A stretch of DNA of 64,000 nt, taken from the NCBI RefSeq assembly GCF_001578935.1, contig NZ_KQ969523.1, positions 43,550 to 107,549 on the forward strand. The letters are read 5' to 3'. Positions 1 to 8,059 of this stretch are shown in pieces. The position numbers and the translations under genes were made by a program. Within the stretch, counting starts at the first letter, position 1. The number at the start of each line of letters is the position of its first letter. The notes beneath the pieces were generated by a model. The model saw nothing but the letters and a program-made list of their open reading frames with translations, had not been told where the DNA came from and searched no databases. Source of the stretch: Streptococcus oralis (GTDB taxonomy: Bacteria; Bacillota; Bacilli; Lactobacillales; Streptococcaceae).

Positions 1-557
1 ATGGTGTGGGTTCAAAAGATGCCGTTAACGGTATCAAGACAGGTTTGATGGGACCATTTGCTCCACTTGGAGATACCATCTTTGGTTCTTTGGTTCCTGC
101 CATCATGGGATCTATCGCAGCAACTATGGCTATCGCTGGCCAACCATGGGGTATCTTCCTTTGGATCGCAGTTGCAGTTGCTTATGACATCTTCCGTTGG
201 AAACAATTGGAATTTGCCTACAAAGAAGGGGTTAACCTTATCAACAACATGCAAAGTACTTTGACAGCTTTGATTGATGCTGCATCTGTACTTGGTGTCT
301 TCATGATGGGTGCTCTTGTAGCAACAATGATTAACTTTGATATTTCTTACAAATTGCCAATCGGTGAAAAGATGATTGACTTCCAAGACATCTTGAACTC
401 AATCTTCCCACGCTTGCTTCCAGCAATCTTTACTGCCTTTATCTTCTGGTTGCTTGGTAAGAAAGGTATGAACTCTACTAAAGCTATCGGTATCATTATC
501 GTTCTTGCAGTAGGCCTTTCTGCTATTGGTAAATTCTTGCTTGGAATGGGAGCGTAG
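1..557 (+). CDS. agaD: PTS system mannose-family IID component (5'-truncated by window)
   Basis: Membrane component of a mannose-family sugar PTS, here probably for N-acetylgalactosamine, galactosamine or a galactose-containing sugar, judging by the AgaS, LacD and GalM genes that follow. The reading frame is open from the window edge, so the N-terminus lies outside; about 185 codons remain of a protein that is usually about 270-300 residues. The visible part contains the family's conserved glycine- and proline-rich GPFAPLGDTI block and several hydrophobic segments, with a strongly hydrophobic C-terminus. The IIA gene starts 11 bases after the stop. Family assignment is firm; the exact sugar is inferred from context. 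Confidence 0.9.
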   Translation, partial: GVGSKDAVNGIKTGLMGPFAPLGDTIFGSLVPAIMGSIAATMAIAGQPWGIFLWIAVAVAYDIFRWKQLEFAYKEGVNLINNMQSTLTALIDAASVLGVFMMGALVATMINFDISYKLPIGEKMIDFQDILNSIFPRLLPAIFTAFIFWLLGKKGMNSTKAIGIIIVLAVGLSAIGKFLLGMGA

Positions 558-567
558 TTGAGGGCTT

Positions 568-972
568 ATGAGTAAATCATTAGTATTGGTCAGCCATGGT
601 CGTTTCTGCGAAGAGCTGAAAGCTAGCACAGAGATGATTATGGGACCACAAGAAAATATCTATACAGTTGCGCTTCTTCCAGAAGACGGTCCAGAAGACT
701 TTACAGCTAAATTTAAGGCGACAGTTGAAAATTTGGATGATTTCATTGTCTTTGCAGACCTTCTTGGTGGCACACCATGTAATGTGGTCAGCCGTTTGGT
801 CATGGAAGGTCAAGCCATTGACCTATACGCAGGGATGAATCTTCCGATGGTCGTTGAATTTATCAATGCAAGCCTTACAGGTGCAGATGCGGACTACAAG
901 AGCCGTGCTGCAGAAAGCATTGTAAAAGTCAATGATTTGTTAGCAGGATTCGATGATGACGAAGACGAATAA
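568..972 (+). CDS. agaF: PTS system mannose-family IIA component
   Basis: Cytoplasmic phosphocarrier that accepts phosphate from HPr on an N-terminal histidine and passes it to IIB of the same mannose-family system. The 134-residue length is normal for a free-standing EIIA-Man domain. His10 in the SHGRF motif is the expected phosphorylation site, and DLLGGTPCN near residue 65 is the second family signature. The C-terminus is very acidic (DDDEDE). A GAGGG ribosome site lies just before the ATG. It sits between IID and AgaS, so it belongs to the same operon. Confidence 0.93.
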   Translation: MSKSLVLVSHGRFCEELKASTEMIMGPQENIYTVALLPEDGPEDFTAKFKATVENLDDFIVFADLLGGTPCNVVSRLVMEGQAIDLYAGMNLPMVVEFINASLTGADADYKSRAAESIVKVNDLLAGFDDDEDE

Positions 973-1018
973 GATGTGACAACGTGAAAATCGTTAGAAC
1001 AACTTGTATAGAATATAC

Positions 1019-1050
1019 ATGGGAATGGGAGTCAATCCCATTCCCATATT
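1019..1050 (+). terminator. 12-bp intercistronic hairpin between agaF and agaS
   Basis: Perfect inverted repeat ATGGGAATGGGA/TCCCATTCCCAT with a five-base loop (1031-1035), followed by ATTTTC. The U-run is short, so this may be a partial terminator or an RNA-processing/stability element that sets PTS against downstream expression. Confidence 0.6.
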
Positions 1051-1089
1051 TTCAATAGGAATGAAACAACAATAGATTAGAGGAACTCT

Positions 1090-2256
1090 ATGCTAAATTA
1101 CACAAAAGAAGAATTGCTTGAACTGGGTGCAGAAATCACGACTCGTGAAATCTACCAACAGCCTGATGTATGGAAAGAGGCTTTTGAAGCCTATCAAGCA
1201 AAACGAGAAGAAATTGCAGCCTTCCTACAAGGGATTGCTGATAAACATGACTATATCAAGGTTATCTTGACGGGTGCTGGGACTTCTGCTTATGTGGGAG
1301 ATACCTTGGTACCTTACTTTAAGGAAGTCTATGACGAACGCAAATGGAATTTCAATGCCATTGCGACAACTGATATTGTTGCCAATCCAGAAACTTATCT
1401 GAAAAAAGATGTGGCGACTGTTCTTGTTTCCTTTGCTCGTAGTGGGAATTCACCTGAAAGTGTGGCGACAGTTGATTTGGCTAAAGCCTTGGTGGACGAC
1501 CTCTATCAAGTGACCATTACATGTGCTGCAGAAGGGAAATTGGCGCTTCAGGCTCATGGCGATGACCGCAATCTTTTGCTCTTGCAACCAGCTGCTTCCA
1601 ACGATGCTGGATTTGCCATGACTTCTAGCTTTACGTCTATGATGCTAACAGCTCTCTTGGTCTTTGATCCTACAGAATTTGCTGTGAAATCTGAACGTTT
1701 TGGAGTTGTTTCTAGTCTTGCCCGTAAAGTTCTAGACAATGCAGCAGATGTTAAAGAGCTGGTTGACCTCGACTTTAACCGTGTTATCTACCTGGGCGCT
1801 GGTTCTTTCTTCGGTCTTGCTCATGAAGCTCAGTTGAAGATTTTGGAATTAACAGCTGGTCAAGTTGCGACTATGTATGAAAGCCCAGTCGGCTTCCGTC
1901 ACGGTCCAAAATCATTGATCAACGAAGATACAGTTGTTTTGGTATTTGGTACAACGACAGATTACACTCGCAAGTATGATTTGGACTTGGTTCGTGAAGT
2001 GGCTGGTGATCAGATTGCTCGTCGTGTTGTGCTTTTGAGTGATCAAGTCTTTGGTCTTGAAAATGTCAAAGAAGTAGCCCTTGGCTGTGGTGGTGTCTTG
2101 AACGATATTTACCGTGTCTTCCCTTACATTGTTTATGCCCAACTCTTTGCCCTTTTGACTTCGCTTAAAGTGGAAAACAAACCAGATACACCGTCTCCTA
2201 TGGGTACAGTAAACCGTGTGGTACAAGGTGTCATCATTCATGACTATCAAAAATAA
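1090..2256 (+). CDS. agaS: SIS-domain sugar isomerase/deaminase AgaS
   Basis: Cytoplasmic aldose-ketose isomerase or deaminase acting on the phosphorylated sugar delivered by the adjacent PTS, probably galactosamine-6-phosphate to tagatose-6-phosphate. The 388-residue length fits AgaS. Two SIS (phosphosugar-binding) domains are visible: the first around residues 50-200 with [13 protein letters not shown] and [11 protein letters not shown], the second from about residue 225 with [19 protein letters not shown] and [13 protein letters not shown]. It lies between the IIA gene and lacD, so PTS import, isomerisation and aldol cleavage are encoded in order. Substrate is inferred from family and neighbours. 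Confidence 0.92.
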   Translation: MLNYTKEELLELGAEITTREIYQQPDVWKEAFEAYQAKREEIAAFLQGIADKHDYIKVILTGAGTSAYVGDTLVPYFKEVYDERKWNFNAIATTDIVANPETYLKKDVATVLVSFARSGNSPESVATVDLAKALVDDLYQVTITCAAEGKLALQAHGDDRNLLLLQPAASNDAGFAMTSSFTSMMLTALLVFDPTEFAVKSERFGVVSSLARKVLDNAADVKELVDLDFNRVIYLGAGSFFGLAHEAQLKILELTAGQVATMYESPVGFRHGPKSLINEDTVVLVFGTTTDYTRKYDLDLVREVAGDQIARRVVLLSDQVFGLENVKEVALGCGGVLNDIYRVFPYIVYAQLFALLTSLKVENKPDTPSPMGTVNRVVQGVIIHDYQK

Positions 2257-2266
2257 GGAAGTATCT

Positions 2267-3262
2267 ATGAGTAAATTACAATTAAGTCCCAATAAAGTAG
2301 CTTGCTTGCAAAAACTCTCTGACGAGAACGGCATTATCTCAGCCCTTGCCTTTGACCAACGTGGTGCTTTGAAACGCCTCATGGCTCAACACCAAACAGA
2401 AGAACCAACTGTGGCTCAAATGGAAGAATTGAAAGTCTTGGTTGCAGATGAATTGACCAAATACGCATCATCAATGCTTCTTGACCCTGAATATGGACTT
2501 CCAGCTACAAAAGCGCTGGATGCCAACGCTGGCCTTCTCCTAGCTTATGAAAAAACTGGTTACGACACAACCAGCACCAAACGTTTGCCTGACTGCTTGG
2601 ATGTTTGGTCTGCAAAACGCATCAAGGAACAAGGTGCAGATGCTGTCAAATTCTTGCTTTACTATGACGTAGACAGCTCTGACGAACTCAACCAACAAAA
2701 ACAAGCCTACATCGAGCGTATCGGTTCTGAGTGTGTGGCGGAAGACATTCCGTTCTTCCTTGAAATCCTCGCTTATGATGAAAAAATCGCTGACGCAGGT
2801 TCTGCAGAATATGCCAAAGTCAAACCACACAAGGTTATCGGTGCCATGAAGGTCTTCTCAGACCCACGCTTCAACATCGATGTCTTGAAAGTGGAAGTTC
2901 CAGTAAACGTCAAATACGTTGAAGGCTTTGGCGATGGTGAAATCGTGCATACTCGTGAAGAAGCAGCAGCCTTCTTCAAAGCGCAAGATGAAGCAACTAA
3001 CTTGCCATACATCTACTTGAGTGCAGGTGTATCAGCCAAACTCTTCCAAGAAACCCTTGTCTTTGCCCACGAATCAGGCGCAAACTTCAATGGTGTGCTT
3101 TGCGGCCGTGCAACTTGGGCTGGATCAGTGGAAGCCTACATCAAAGACGGTGAAGCAGCAGCTCGCGAATGGCTTCGCACAACTGGATTTGAGAACATTG
3201 ACGAACTCAACAAGGTTCTTCAAACCACAGCGACTTCATGGACTGAACGTGTGGAAGCATAA
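2267..3262 (+). CDS. lacD: Tagatose 1,6-diphosphate aldolase
   Basis: Class I aldolase cleaving tagatose-1,6-bisphosphate to dihydroxyacetone phosphate and glyceraldehyde-3-phosphate, the last step of the tagatose branch. The ATG at 2267 gives 331 residues, the usual LacD length; an upstream in-frame start would overlap agaS and add 17 unconserved residues, while AAGGAAG lies correctly before 2267. Visible family blocks include [10 protein letters not shown] near the N-terminus, the [10 protein letters not shown] strand and the ILAYDEK and KVEVPVN segments of a TIM barrel that should carry the Schiff-base lysine. It is placed between agaS and galM rather than in a lac operon. Confidence 0.94.
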   Translation: MSKLQLSPNKVACLQKLSDENGIISALAFDQRGALKRLMAQHQTEEPTVAQMEELKVLVADELTKYASSMLLDPEYGLPATKALDANAGLLLAYEKTGYDTTSTKRLPDCLDVWSAKRIKEQGADAVKFLLYYDVDSSDELNQQKQAYIERIGSECVAEDIPFFLEILAYDEKIADAGSAEYAKVKPHKVIGAMKVFSDPRFNIDVLKVEVPVNVKYVEGFGDGEIVHTREEAAAFFKAQDEATNLPYIYLSAGVSAKLFQETLVFAHESGANFNGVLCGRATWAGSVEAYIKDGEAAAREWLRTTGFENIDELNKVLQTTATSWTERVEA

Positions 3263-3340
3263 AACAAGTATAGAAGAATCCCCTTTTGTTAAGAAGATAC
3301 TCAAGGTTTTCTGACAAAGGATTCTGAAAATAGAAACTAC

Positions 3341-3372
3341 AACCATAGATGGTAAATACACTCTCTATGGTT
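3341..3372 (+). other. Intercistronic stem-loop before galM
   Basis: AACCATAGA at 3341-3349 pairs with TCTATGGTT at 3364-3372. It lies in the 146-base gap between lacD and galM and is followed by a T-rich but interrupted tract, so a weak terminator or a stability element is possible. Confidence 0.4.
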
Positions 3373-3408
3373 TGTTTACTTAAGAGAAATGAGTCAAAGG
3401 AGAGAAGA

Positions 3409-4446
3409 ATGAAAGCATACACAGAGCGTGTATTTGGAAATCATGAGGGCAAGGATGTCTTGTCCTATCGCTTTGAGACTGACGGTGGCTACCAACTTGA
3501 GGTCATGACTTATGGTGCGACCATCTTGCGTTATGTCACACCTGATAAGGCTGGAAATTTTGCTAACGTTATCTTGGGATTTGATGACTTTGATAGCTAT
3601 GTAGGCAATAGTCCCAAGCATGGAGCGAGCGTAGGTCCTGTGGCAGGTCGTATCGCAGGGGCGACCTTTGAGCTCAATGGTCAGACCTATGATCTTGAAG
3701 TCAACAATGCTAGCAACTGTAACCACAGTGGTTCAACTGGTTGGGATTCTAGCTTATTTGAACTAGTTGAAGTGAACGACCATGGATTGACTCTCTATAC
3801 AGAGCGTACAGACGGGACAGGAGGATTTCCTGGTAATCTCAAGATTTGGATTAGCTATCACTTGGAAGAAACTGGTGCCTACGAAATCAGCTACAAGGTA
3901 ACGACAGATCAGGATACCTTGGTCAATCCAACTAACCACAGCTATTTCAATCTTTCGGGTGATTTCACTAAAACCATTGATCGCCATGTCTTCCAGCTCA
4001 ATACGGAAGGAATCTATCCAATCGCTCCAGATGGTGTCCCTGAGAAAAATCCAGATGCTAATCGAGATGTGATTAAACATATCTACAATGGTGCAGTATT
4101 CAAGGACTTGTTTGCAGAGGACGATGCCCAAGTGCAGTTGGTAACTGGTCTAGATCACCCCTTTGCTCTTCCAGCGGGGCATGACAATGCTGGCTTCCTC
4201 TACGATCAGGATTCTGGTCGCTTTATGACCTTTAAGACAGAAGCCCCTTGCTTGGTCGTTTATACAGCAAACTTCGTGGACGAGAGTGTGATTCTAGCTG
4301 GTCAACCGATGATTCAGCACAATGGGGTTGCCCTTGAAGCGCAAGCTTTACCAGATGCCATTCACAGTGATCTCAAAGACCAAGTCATTCTCAAGGCTGG
4401 GGAAACCTTTACCAGCAAAACTCGCTACCAAATAGTGGTGAAATAA
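3409..4446 (+). CDS. galM: Aldose 1-epimerase (galactose mutarotase)
   Basis: Interconverts alpha and beta anomers of galactose and related hexoses in the cytoplasm. The ATG at 3409 follows AAAGGAGAG and gives 345 residues, typical for GalM; the longer frame from 3349 has no good ribosome site. Conserved landmarks include VGPVAGRIAG, NHSYFNLSGD (the catalytic histidine region) and LDHPFAL; a glutamate expected as the catalytic base lies in the GVALEAQALPDA block near the C-terminus. It closes the PTS/aga operon and is followed by a terminator. Confidence 0.95.
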   Translation: MKAYTERVFGNHEGKDVLSYRFETDGGYQLEVMTYGATILRYVTPDKAGNFANVILGFDDFDSYVGNSPKHGASVGPVAGRIAGATFELNGQTYDLEVNNASNCNHSGSTGWDSSLFELVEVNDHGLTLYTERTDGTGGFPGNLKIWISYHLEETGAYEISYKVTTDQDTLVNPTNHSYFNLSGDFTKTIDRHVFQLNTEGIYPIAPDGVPEKNPDANRDVIKHIYNGAVFKDLFAEDDAQVQLVTGLDHPFALPAGHDNAGFLYDQDSGRFMTFKTEAPCLVVYTANFVDESVILAGQPMIQHNGVALEAQALPDAIHSDLKDQVILKAGETFTSKTRYQIVVK

Positions 4447-4454
4447 TAGAGTTC

Positions 4455-4484
4455 AATCTCAGGAGGTATCTTCTGAGATTTTTT
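4455..4484 (+). terminator. Rho-independent terminator after galM
   Basis: Stem AATCTCAG (4455-4462) / CTGAGATT (4473-4480) followed by TTTTT. It ends the aga/galM operon. Confidence 0.8.
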
Positions 4485-4504
4485 AAAACACCGAGATGTA
4501 ACTG

Positions 4505-4532
4505 TTGACATTACGGCTAGAAAGTGTATAAT
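4505..4532 (+). promoter_or_regulatory. Promoter of dioxygenase/DsbA-like operon
   Basis: TTGACA (4505-4510), 16-base spacer, TATAAT (4527-4532). The -10 abuts the palindromic operator that starts at 4532. Confidence 0.85.
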
Positions 4533-4558
4533 TGTTGTAAGTTAAATAGTTACAACAA
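4532..4558. promoter_or_regulatory. Palindromic operator TTGTTGTAA-N9-TTACAACAA
   Basis: Perfect 9-bp inverted repeat with a 9-base spacer placed exactly over the expected transcription start. The core TGTAA-N9-TTACA occurs again after the FMN-reductase promoter (9054-9072), so one repressor probably controls both. The regulator is not identified here. Confidence 0.7.
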
Positions 4559-4575
4559 AGAAAAGAGGAATTAAT

Positions 4576-5427
4576 ATGACCTACACCTACAATAGCCACA
4601 TTTACCTAGCAGAAGCAGTGTTAAACGTTCAAGATTTGAAGCGACAGACAGCCTTTTACCATCAGATTATCGGGTTGGAGATTTTATCGCAGTCAGATCG
4701 AGAAGTCCTTCTAGGTGCCGGGGGGAAGCCCTTGGTTCACCTGATAGAGACCGATCGAAGGGAACTCGTAAAGGACAGTTATGGTCTTTATCATCTGGCT
4801 ATTCTCTTGCCGAGCCGAGAAGCTTTGGGGGATGTTTTTAAGCATATCGCTGAATTGCAGATTCCCCTCATCGGTGGGGCGGATCATGGTTACAGCGAAG
4901 CTCTCTACTTAGAAGACTTGGAAGGTAATGGAATTGAGCTGTATCGAGACAAGCCGGTGTCAGTTTGGGATATTCGTGAGGACGGCCGCATTGTCGGGGT
5001 GACGGAGGAATTGGCTGCCCAGGATATTTATGAGCTGGGACGGGAAGTGAATCCTTTTGTTATCGATCCAGAAACGCGCATGGGCCATATTCACCTATCT
5101 GTCAAGGATAGCCAAGCTTCCAGTCGTTTCTATCAGCAAGTGCTCGGTTTAGAAGATAAGTTTAGCATTCCAAATGCCAGTTGGATCGCAGCAGGTGCTT
5201 ACCACCACCATTTAGCTGTCAATGAATGGGGTGGGAAAAAGCTAGCGCACCGTGAGAAAGACATGCCAGGTCTTGCCTCCTACGTTGTCGAGGTGGAAGA
5301 GAAAGAAAGCCTGCTTGTCATTGCAGCAGCTGCCAAGGAAGAGGGAGCTCCCATTACTTGGGTGACCTCCAATGAACTTATCTTTGAGGATCCAGATGGG
5401 ATCCTAACCCGTGTGCGAAAGGGGTAG
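4576..5427 (+). CDS. Two-domain VOC-family dioxygenase (CatE-like)
   Basis: Vicinal-oxygen-chelate protein resembling CatE-type catechol 2,3-dioxygenases of Firmicutes, which open catechols or handle quinone-forming aromatics using a bound metal ion. The 283-residue length fits. Two VOC units are visible, residues about 8-125 and 165-280, each starting with a strand ending in VQD or VKD and a following helix (RQTAFYHQIIGLE; SSRFYQQVLGLE). Probable metal ligands are His in GHIHLSVKD, His in YHHHLAVNEW and a glutamate near the C-terminus (ELIFEDPDG). It starts an operon with the DsbA-like gene three bases downstream. Substrate is unproven. Confidence 0.85.
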   Translation: MTYTYNSHIYLAEAVLNVQDLKRQTAFYHQIIGLEILSQSDREVLLGAGGKPLVHLIETDRRELVKDSYGLYHLAILLPSREALGDVFKHIAELQIPLIGGADHGYSEALYLEDLEGNGIELYRDKPVSVWDIREDGRIVGVTEELAAQDIYELGREVNPFVIDPETRMGHIHLSVKDSQASSRFYQQVLGLEDKFSIPNASWIAAGAYHHHLAVNEWGGKKLAHREKDMPGLASYVVEVEEKESLLVIAAAAKEEGAPITWVTSNELIFEDPDGILTRVRKG

Positions 5428-5430
5428 TGC

Positions 5431-6051
5431 ATGAAAGTTTACTATATTTGGGATGCCTATTGTGGCTGGTGTTATGGTTTTGACAAGATCTTAGCACCCT
5501 TTATGAAAGCTCATCCTGAGCTTGAACTGGACATGATCTCTGGTGGGCTCTTTACGGGTGGAAATGAAAAAACCACGCGCCAACTGGGAGCATATGATAC
5601 CATGAACGAGGAGATTGCTCGGAGATATGGAGTTGAGTTTGGCGAGGCTTTTAAAGCAACCTTTACCCAAGACTTACCAGTTGATTCACTCAGGGCAGCT
5701 CAGGCTTTTGGAGTCCTTCGTCGCTATATCCCACAAGAAGAGCAAGTAGCGCTTGCTTATCGGATGCAGCAAGCCTTTTATGAGAAAGGACAGCTCTTGT
5801 CAGACCTTGAGACCTATGAAAATGTGATTGGCGAATTCGATCTGGATCCTATGATCCTTTTACCAGAGGTTGCGATAGCTTGGCAGTCCAGAGAACCCCA
5901 TCCGGACTTTAGGAGAGCACATGAGCTGGGGGTGACTAGCTATCCGACCCTGATCCTTGAAAAGGATGGTCGCTATTACGACCTAAGAGGACAGGCCCAA
6001 ACAGTGGAAGAACTAGAAGCAACTTATCAAAGTTTATTGCATCTAGATTAG
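5431..6051 (+). CDS. DsbA-family thioredoxin-fold protein
   Basis: Thioredoxin-fold oxidoreductase of the DsbA/FrnE type, 206 residues, without signal peptide and so probably cytoplasmic. The active-site motif CGWC lies at residues 11-14 right after the first strand (YYIWDAYCGWC), an inserted helical domain spans roughly residues 60-165, and the cis-proline loop TSYPTL is near residue 180. It starts three bases after the dioxygenase stop, so the two are translated together; a thiol-repair or quinone-defence role is inferred from that coupling only. Followed by a GC-rich terminator. Confidence 0.85.
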   Translation: MKVYYIWDAYCGWCYGFDKILAPFMKAHPELELDMISGGLFTGGNEKTTRQLGAYDTMNEEIARRYGVEFGEAFKATFTQDLPVDSLRAAQAFGVLRRYIPQEEQVALAYRMQQAFYEKGQLLSDLETYENVIGEFDLDPMILLPEVAIAWQSREPHPDFRRAHELGVTSYPTLILEKDGRYYDLRGQAQTVEELEATYQSLLHLD

Positions 6052-6066
6052 AATAAATCATGAAGA

Positions 6067-6088
6067 GCCGGTTTTGCCGGCCCTTTTT
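6067..6088 (+). terminator. Terminator overlapping the tetR promoter region
   Basis: GCCGG (6067-6071) / CCGGC (6077-6081) then CCTTTTT. Its U-run runs up to the TATAAT (6091-6096) of the next gene. Confidence 0.75.
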
Positions 6089-6090
6089 GG

Positions 6091-6096
6091 TATAAT
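6091..6096 (+). promoter_or_regulatory. -10 element of the TetR-family gene
   Basis: TATAAT 20 bases before the ATG; the mRNA leader would be only about 13 bases and consists mainly of the AAAAAGGAG ribosome site. Confidence 0.6.
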
Positions 6097-6115
6097 AGAG
6101 AAAAAGGAGAATATC

Positions 6116-6682
6116 ATGCCCCAAGATTTGCGTATCAAAAAAACAAAGCTAGCCATTCGTCAATCGGTGCTAGGTTTGCTTGCTGAAAAACCATTCAAGA
6201 AAATTACAGTAGCAGAGATTATTCATACAGCAGAAATCAATCGAGGGACTTTTTACGCCCACTATCTCGATAAGTACGATCTGTTAGAGAAGATTGAAAT
6301 GGAGGTAGGAGAAGAGTTTTCTGCTGCGATTCAGGATTTGACGGCTCGAACCTTACAAGAAAACTGGGAGCAGGGAGATAGTTTTGACCATATCCTACTC
6401 ATTTTGACTTACGTTGAGGAAAATCAAGAATTGTTCAAATTAATGGCAGAAAGAAAGTTAAGCTCGGCTTGGTTTGATGACATTGTCGCTACTTATTTCC
6501 AAAGTATTTTTCCAAGAGAGGCTGGAGACGATGTTTGGGCCTTGTACAAACAGGATGTTTTAAAGGCGAGCATTGTAGCTACCGCTAATCGTTGGGTTTT
6601 GGGTGCTTGTCGTGAAAATAAGGAAGATCTAGCATCTTGGATGACGGAGACGGAGCAACTCATTTTATTTGATCATACGTAA
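6116..6682 (+). CDS. TetR/AcrR-family transcriptional regulator
   Basis: DNA-binding regulator of 188 residues. The ATG at 6116 follows AAAAAGGAG; an earlier in-frame start at 6074 would lie inside the terminator and is rejected. The N-terminal TetR helix-turn-helix is clear (FKKITVAEIIHTAEINRGTFYAHY, residues about 28-52), followed by YDLLEKIE and an all-helical ligand domain resembling the DhaS-like subgroup. It is transcribed alone and stands directly upstream of the MBL/SnoaL operon, so control of that operon, itself or the flanking redox genes is plausible. The inducer cannot be seen. Confidence 0.9.
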   Translation: MPQDLRIKKTKLAIRQSVLGLLAEKPFKKITVAEIIHTAEINRGTFYAHYLDKYDLLEKIEMEVGEEFSAAIQDLTARTLQENWEQGDSFDHILLILTYVEENQELFKLMAERKLSSAWFDDIVATYFQSIFPREAGDDVWALYKQDVLKASIVATANRWVLGACRENKEDLASWMTETEQLILFDHT

Positions 6683-6697
6683 ACCATACAGATCCTT

Positions 6698-6751
6698 AAA
6701 AAGTGTTCGATAAGCAACAGATTGTCATTTATTGCTGATTGAACGCTTTTT
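6698..6751 (+). terminator. Long terminator after tetR
   Basis: AAAAAGTGTTC (6698-6708) pairs with GAACGCTTTTT (6741-6751) with one G-U pair, and an inner AGCAA/TTGCT stem extends it. It overlaps the -35 of the next promoter. Confidence 0.6.
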
Positions 6752-6766
6752 ATATTCGCGTATAAT
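6739..6766 (+). promoter_or_regulatory. Promoter of MBL/SnoaL operon
   Basis: TTGAAC (6739-6744), 16-base spacer, TATAAT (6761-6766). A TGTAA half-site follows at 6773 but its partner is degenerate. Confidence 0.65.
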
Positions 6767-6820
6767 AAAACATGTAAATAAAAACAACACCTAACAATAA
6801 TCATATTTGGAGGAAAGAAA

Positions 6821-7639
6821 ATGGCTAAAGATTTTACATTGTCTGATGGCACGAAATTACATGTTTTTACAGCTGATGAGATGGGCTTCATGGTCACATC
6901 GACCTTGGTGGTTCGCAAGCAAAAGGCTTTGTTAATTGGGGCACGTTTTAGACTCTCAGATGGCCGAGAAATCGTGGAGTATCTCAAAGAAAACAAGCTA
7001 GAATTAGAACAGATTTTCATTATCCATGGGGATCCAGATTATTATTTTGGTTTAGAAGAAGTCAAGGCAGCATTTCCAGAGGTTGTAGCCGTAGCGACAC
7101 CTTTTGTGGTGGAACATATCCTAGCGACTGTAGAAAACAAACTCGAAGTTTGGCGTGATTTTCTGGGAGACGATCTACCAAAAAATGTCGTGATTCCATC
7201 TGTCATGACTGAGCAGGTCATTGAGTTTCAAGGAACAAGCTGGAAATTGTATGGTTCTGAGCCTTCCCAAGTCAATCTCTGGAATGAAGAGACAAAAACA
7301 CTTATCGGTGGCGTTAATGTGTTCAACGAAAGTCACTTGTTCCTTGCAGATACACCAACTATAAAGGAATTACGTGACTGGCAAGGGCGTTTGCGTGAAT
7401 TATTAGCTTTGGATGCCGATTTAGTAGTTGTGAGCCATGGTGATGAGAGTCGTTCCTTTGACAATCAAGCCTTACAATTCTCGCTAGACTATATTGAGTA
7501 CGCGATTGAACTAAAAGGTTATGTTCAGGATTCAGAAACTTTTAAAGAAAAAATTCAGGAGCGTTTTCCAAATCTTCGTAACGAATCAGTTCTCGACATG
7601 AGTGCCAAAGTTATGACAGGTGAAATGGTATGGGGGTAA
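6821..7639 (+). CDS. MBL-fold metallo-hydrolase-like protein with altered metal site
   Basis: A 272-residue protein with the metallo-beta-lactamase fold order: strand-rich N-terminus, HGDPDYYFGLEEV at about residues 69-81, and VVVSHGDES near residue 207. In active family members the first motif is HxHxDHxxG; here it reads HGDPDYYFG, so the second histidine is Asp and the DH histidine is Tyr. It may bind metal differently or not be a classical hydrolase. GGAGGAAAG precedes the ATG. It is first in an operon with two SnoaL-like genes. Substrate unknown. Confidence 0.8.
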   Translation: MAKDFTLSDGTKLHVFTADEMGFMVTSTLVVRKQKALLIGARFRLSDGREIVEYLKENKLELEQIFIIHGDPDYYFGLEEVKAAFPEVVAVATPFVVEHILATVENKLEVWRDFLGDDLPKNVVIPSVMTEQVIEFQGTSWKLYGSEPSQVNLWNEETKTLIGGVNVFNESHLFLADTPTIKELRDWQGRLRELLALDADLVVVSHGDESRSFDNQALQFSLDYIEYAIELKGYVQDSETFKEKIQERFPNLRNESVLDMSAKVMTGEMVWG

Positions 7640-7644
7640 TAGAA

Positions 7645-8043
7645 ATGACAGTTGATTACAAAGAATTGGTAGCCCAGTCTTACCAAGCAATGGCTGAAGG
7701 GCGGATAGCGGACTTTAAAGCTTATTTTGCAGACCAATTGGTCTGGCAAGAGGCAGAAGGTTTCCCTTATGGTGGTGTTTACCATGGGATTGATGCGGTT
7801 GTTGACCATGTTCATAGTCGTCTAGGCTCAGAATGGATGGACTATCAGGCGACACCAAAATCGTATTTTGTGAGTGAGAATCAAGTCGTCGTTCATGGGC
7901 AATACAGTGGGACTTACAAGAAAACCAATAAATTTTTTAGAGCAGACTTTGCACATTTTTATCGATTTGACGAGGCGGGAAAAGTTGTCAACTTTATTCA
8001 AGTTGTTGATAGTGCCCTCGTACAAGCCGCAATGACATTATAG
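7645..8043 (+). CDS. SnoaL/NTF2-like fold protein
   Basis: Small single-domain protein of 132 residues with the SnoaL-like (NTF2 superfamily) pattern: N-terminal helix with SYQAMAEGRIADFKAYFADQLVWQEAEGFPYGGVYHG, a following helix, and C-terminal strands (VVHGQYSGTYKKTNKFFRADFAHFYRFDEAGKV in pieces). These cone-shaped folds bind small hydrophobic ligands or act as isomerases, hydratases or ligand carriers. The ATG at 7645 is chosen because the GGGGG at 7632-7636 is its ribosome site; the overlapping start at 7630 has none. It almost abuts the MBL-like gene. Ligand unknown. Confidence 0.75.
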   Translation: MTVDYKELVAQSYQAMAEGRIADFKAYFADQLVWQEAEGFPYGGVYHGIDAVVDHVHSRLGSEWMDYQATPKSYFVSENQVVVHGQYSGTYKKTNKFFRADFAHFYRFDEAGKVVNFIQVVDSALVQAAMTL

Positions 8044-8059
8044 AAAGACAGGTAATAAA

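Noticed and set aside
12..386. Antisense open frames inside the PTS, cas9, aspS and other genes
   Set aside because: No ribosome sites, unlikely composition, and they mirror strong genes on the other strand.
6773..6790. Third copy of the TGTAA-N9-TTACA operator at the MBL promoter
   Set aside because: Only the left TGTAA half is present; the right half does not match.
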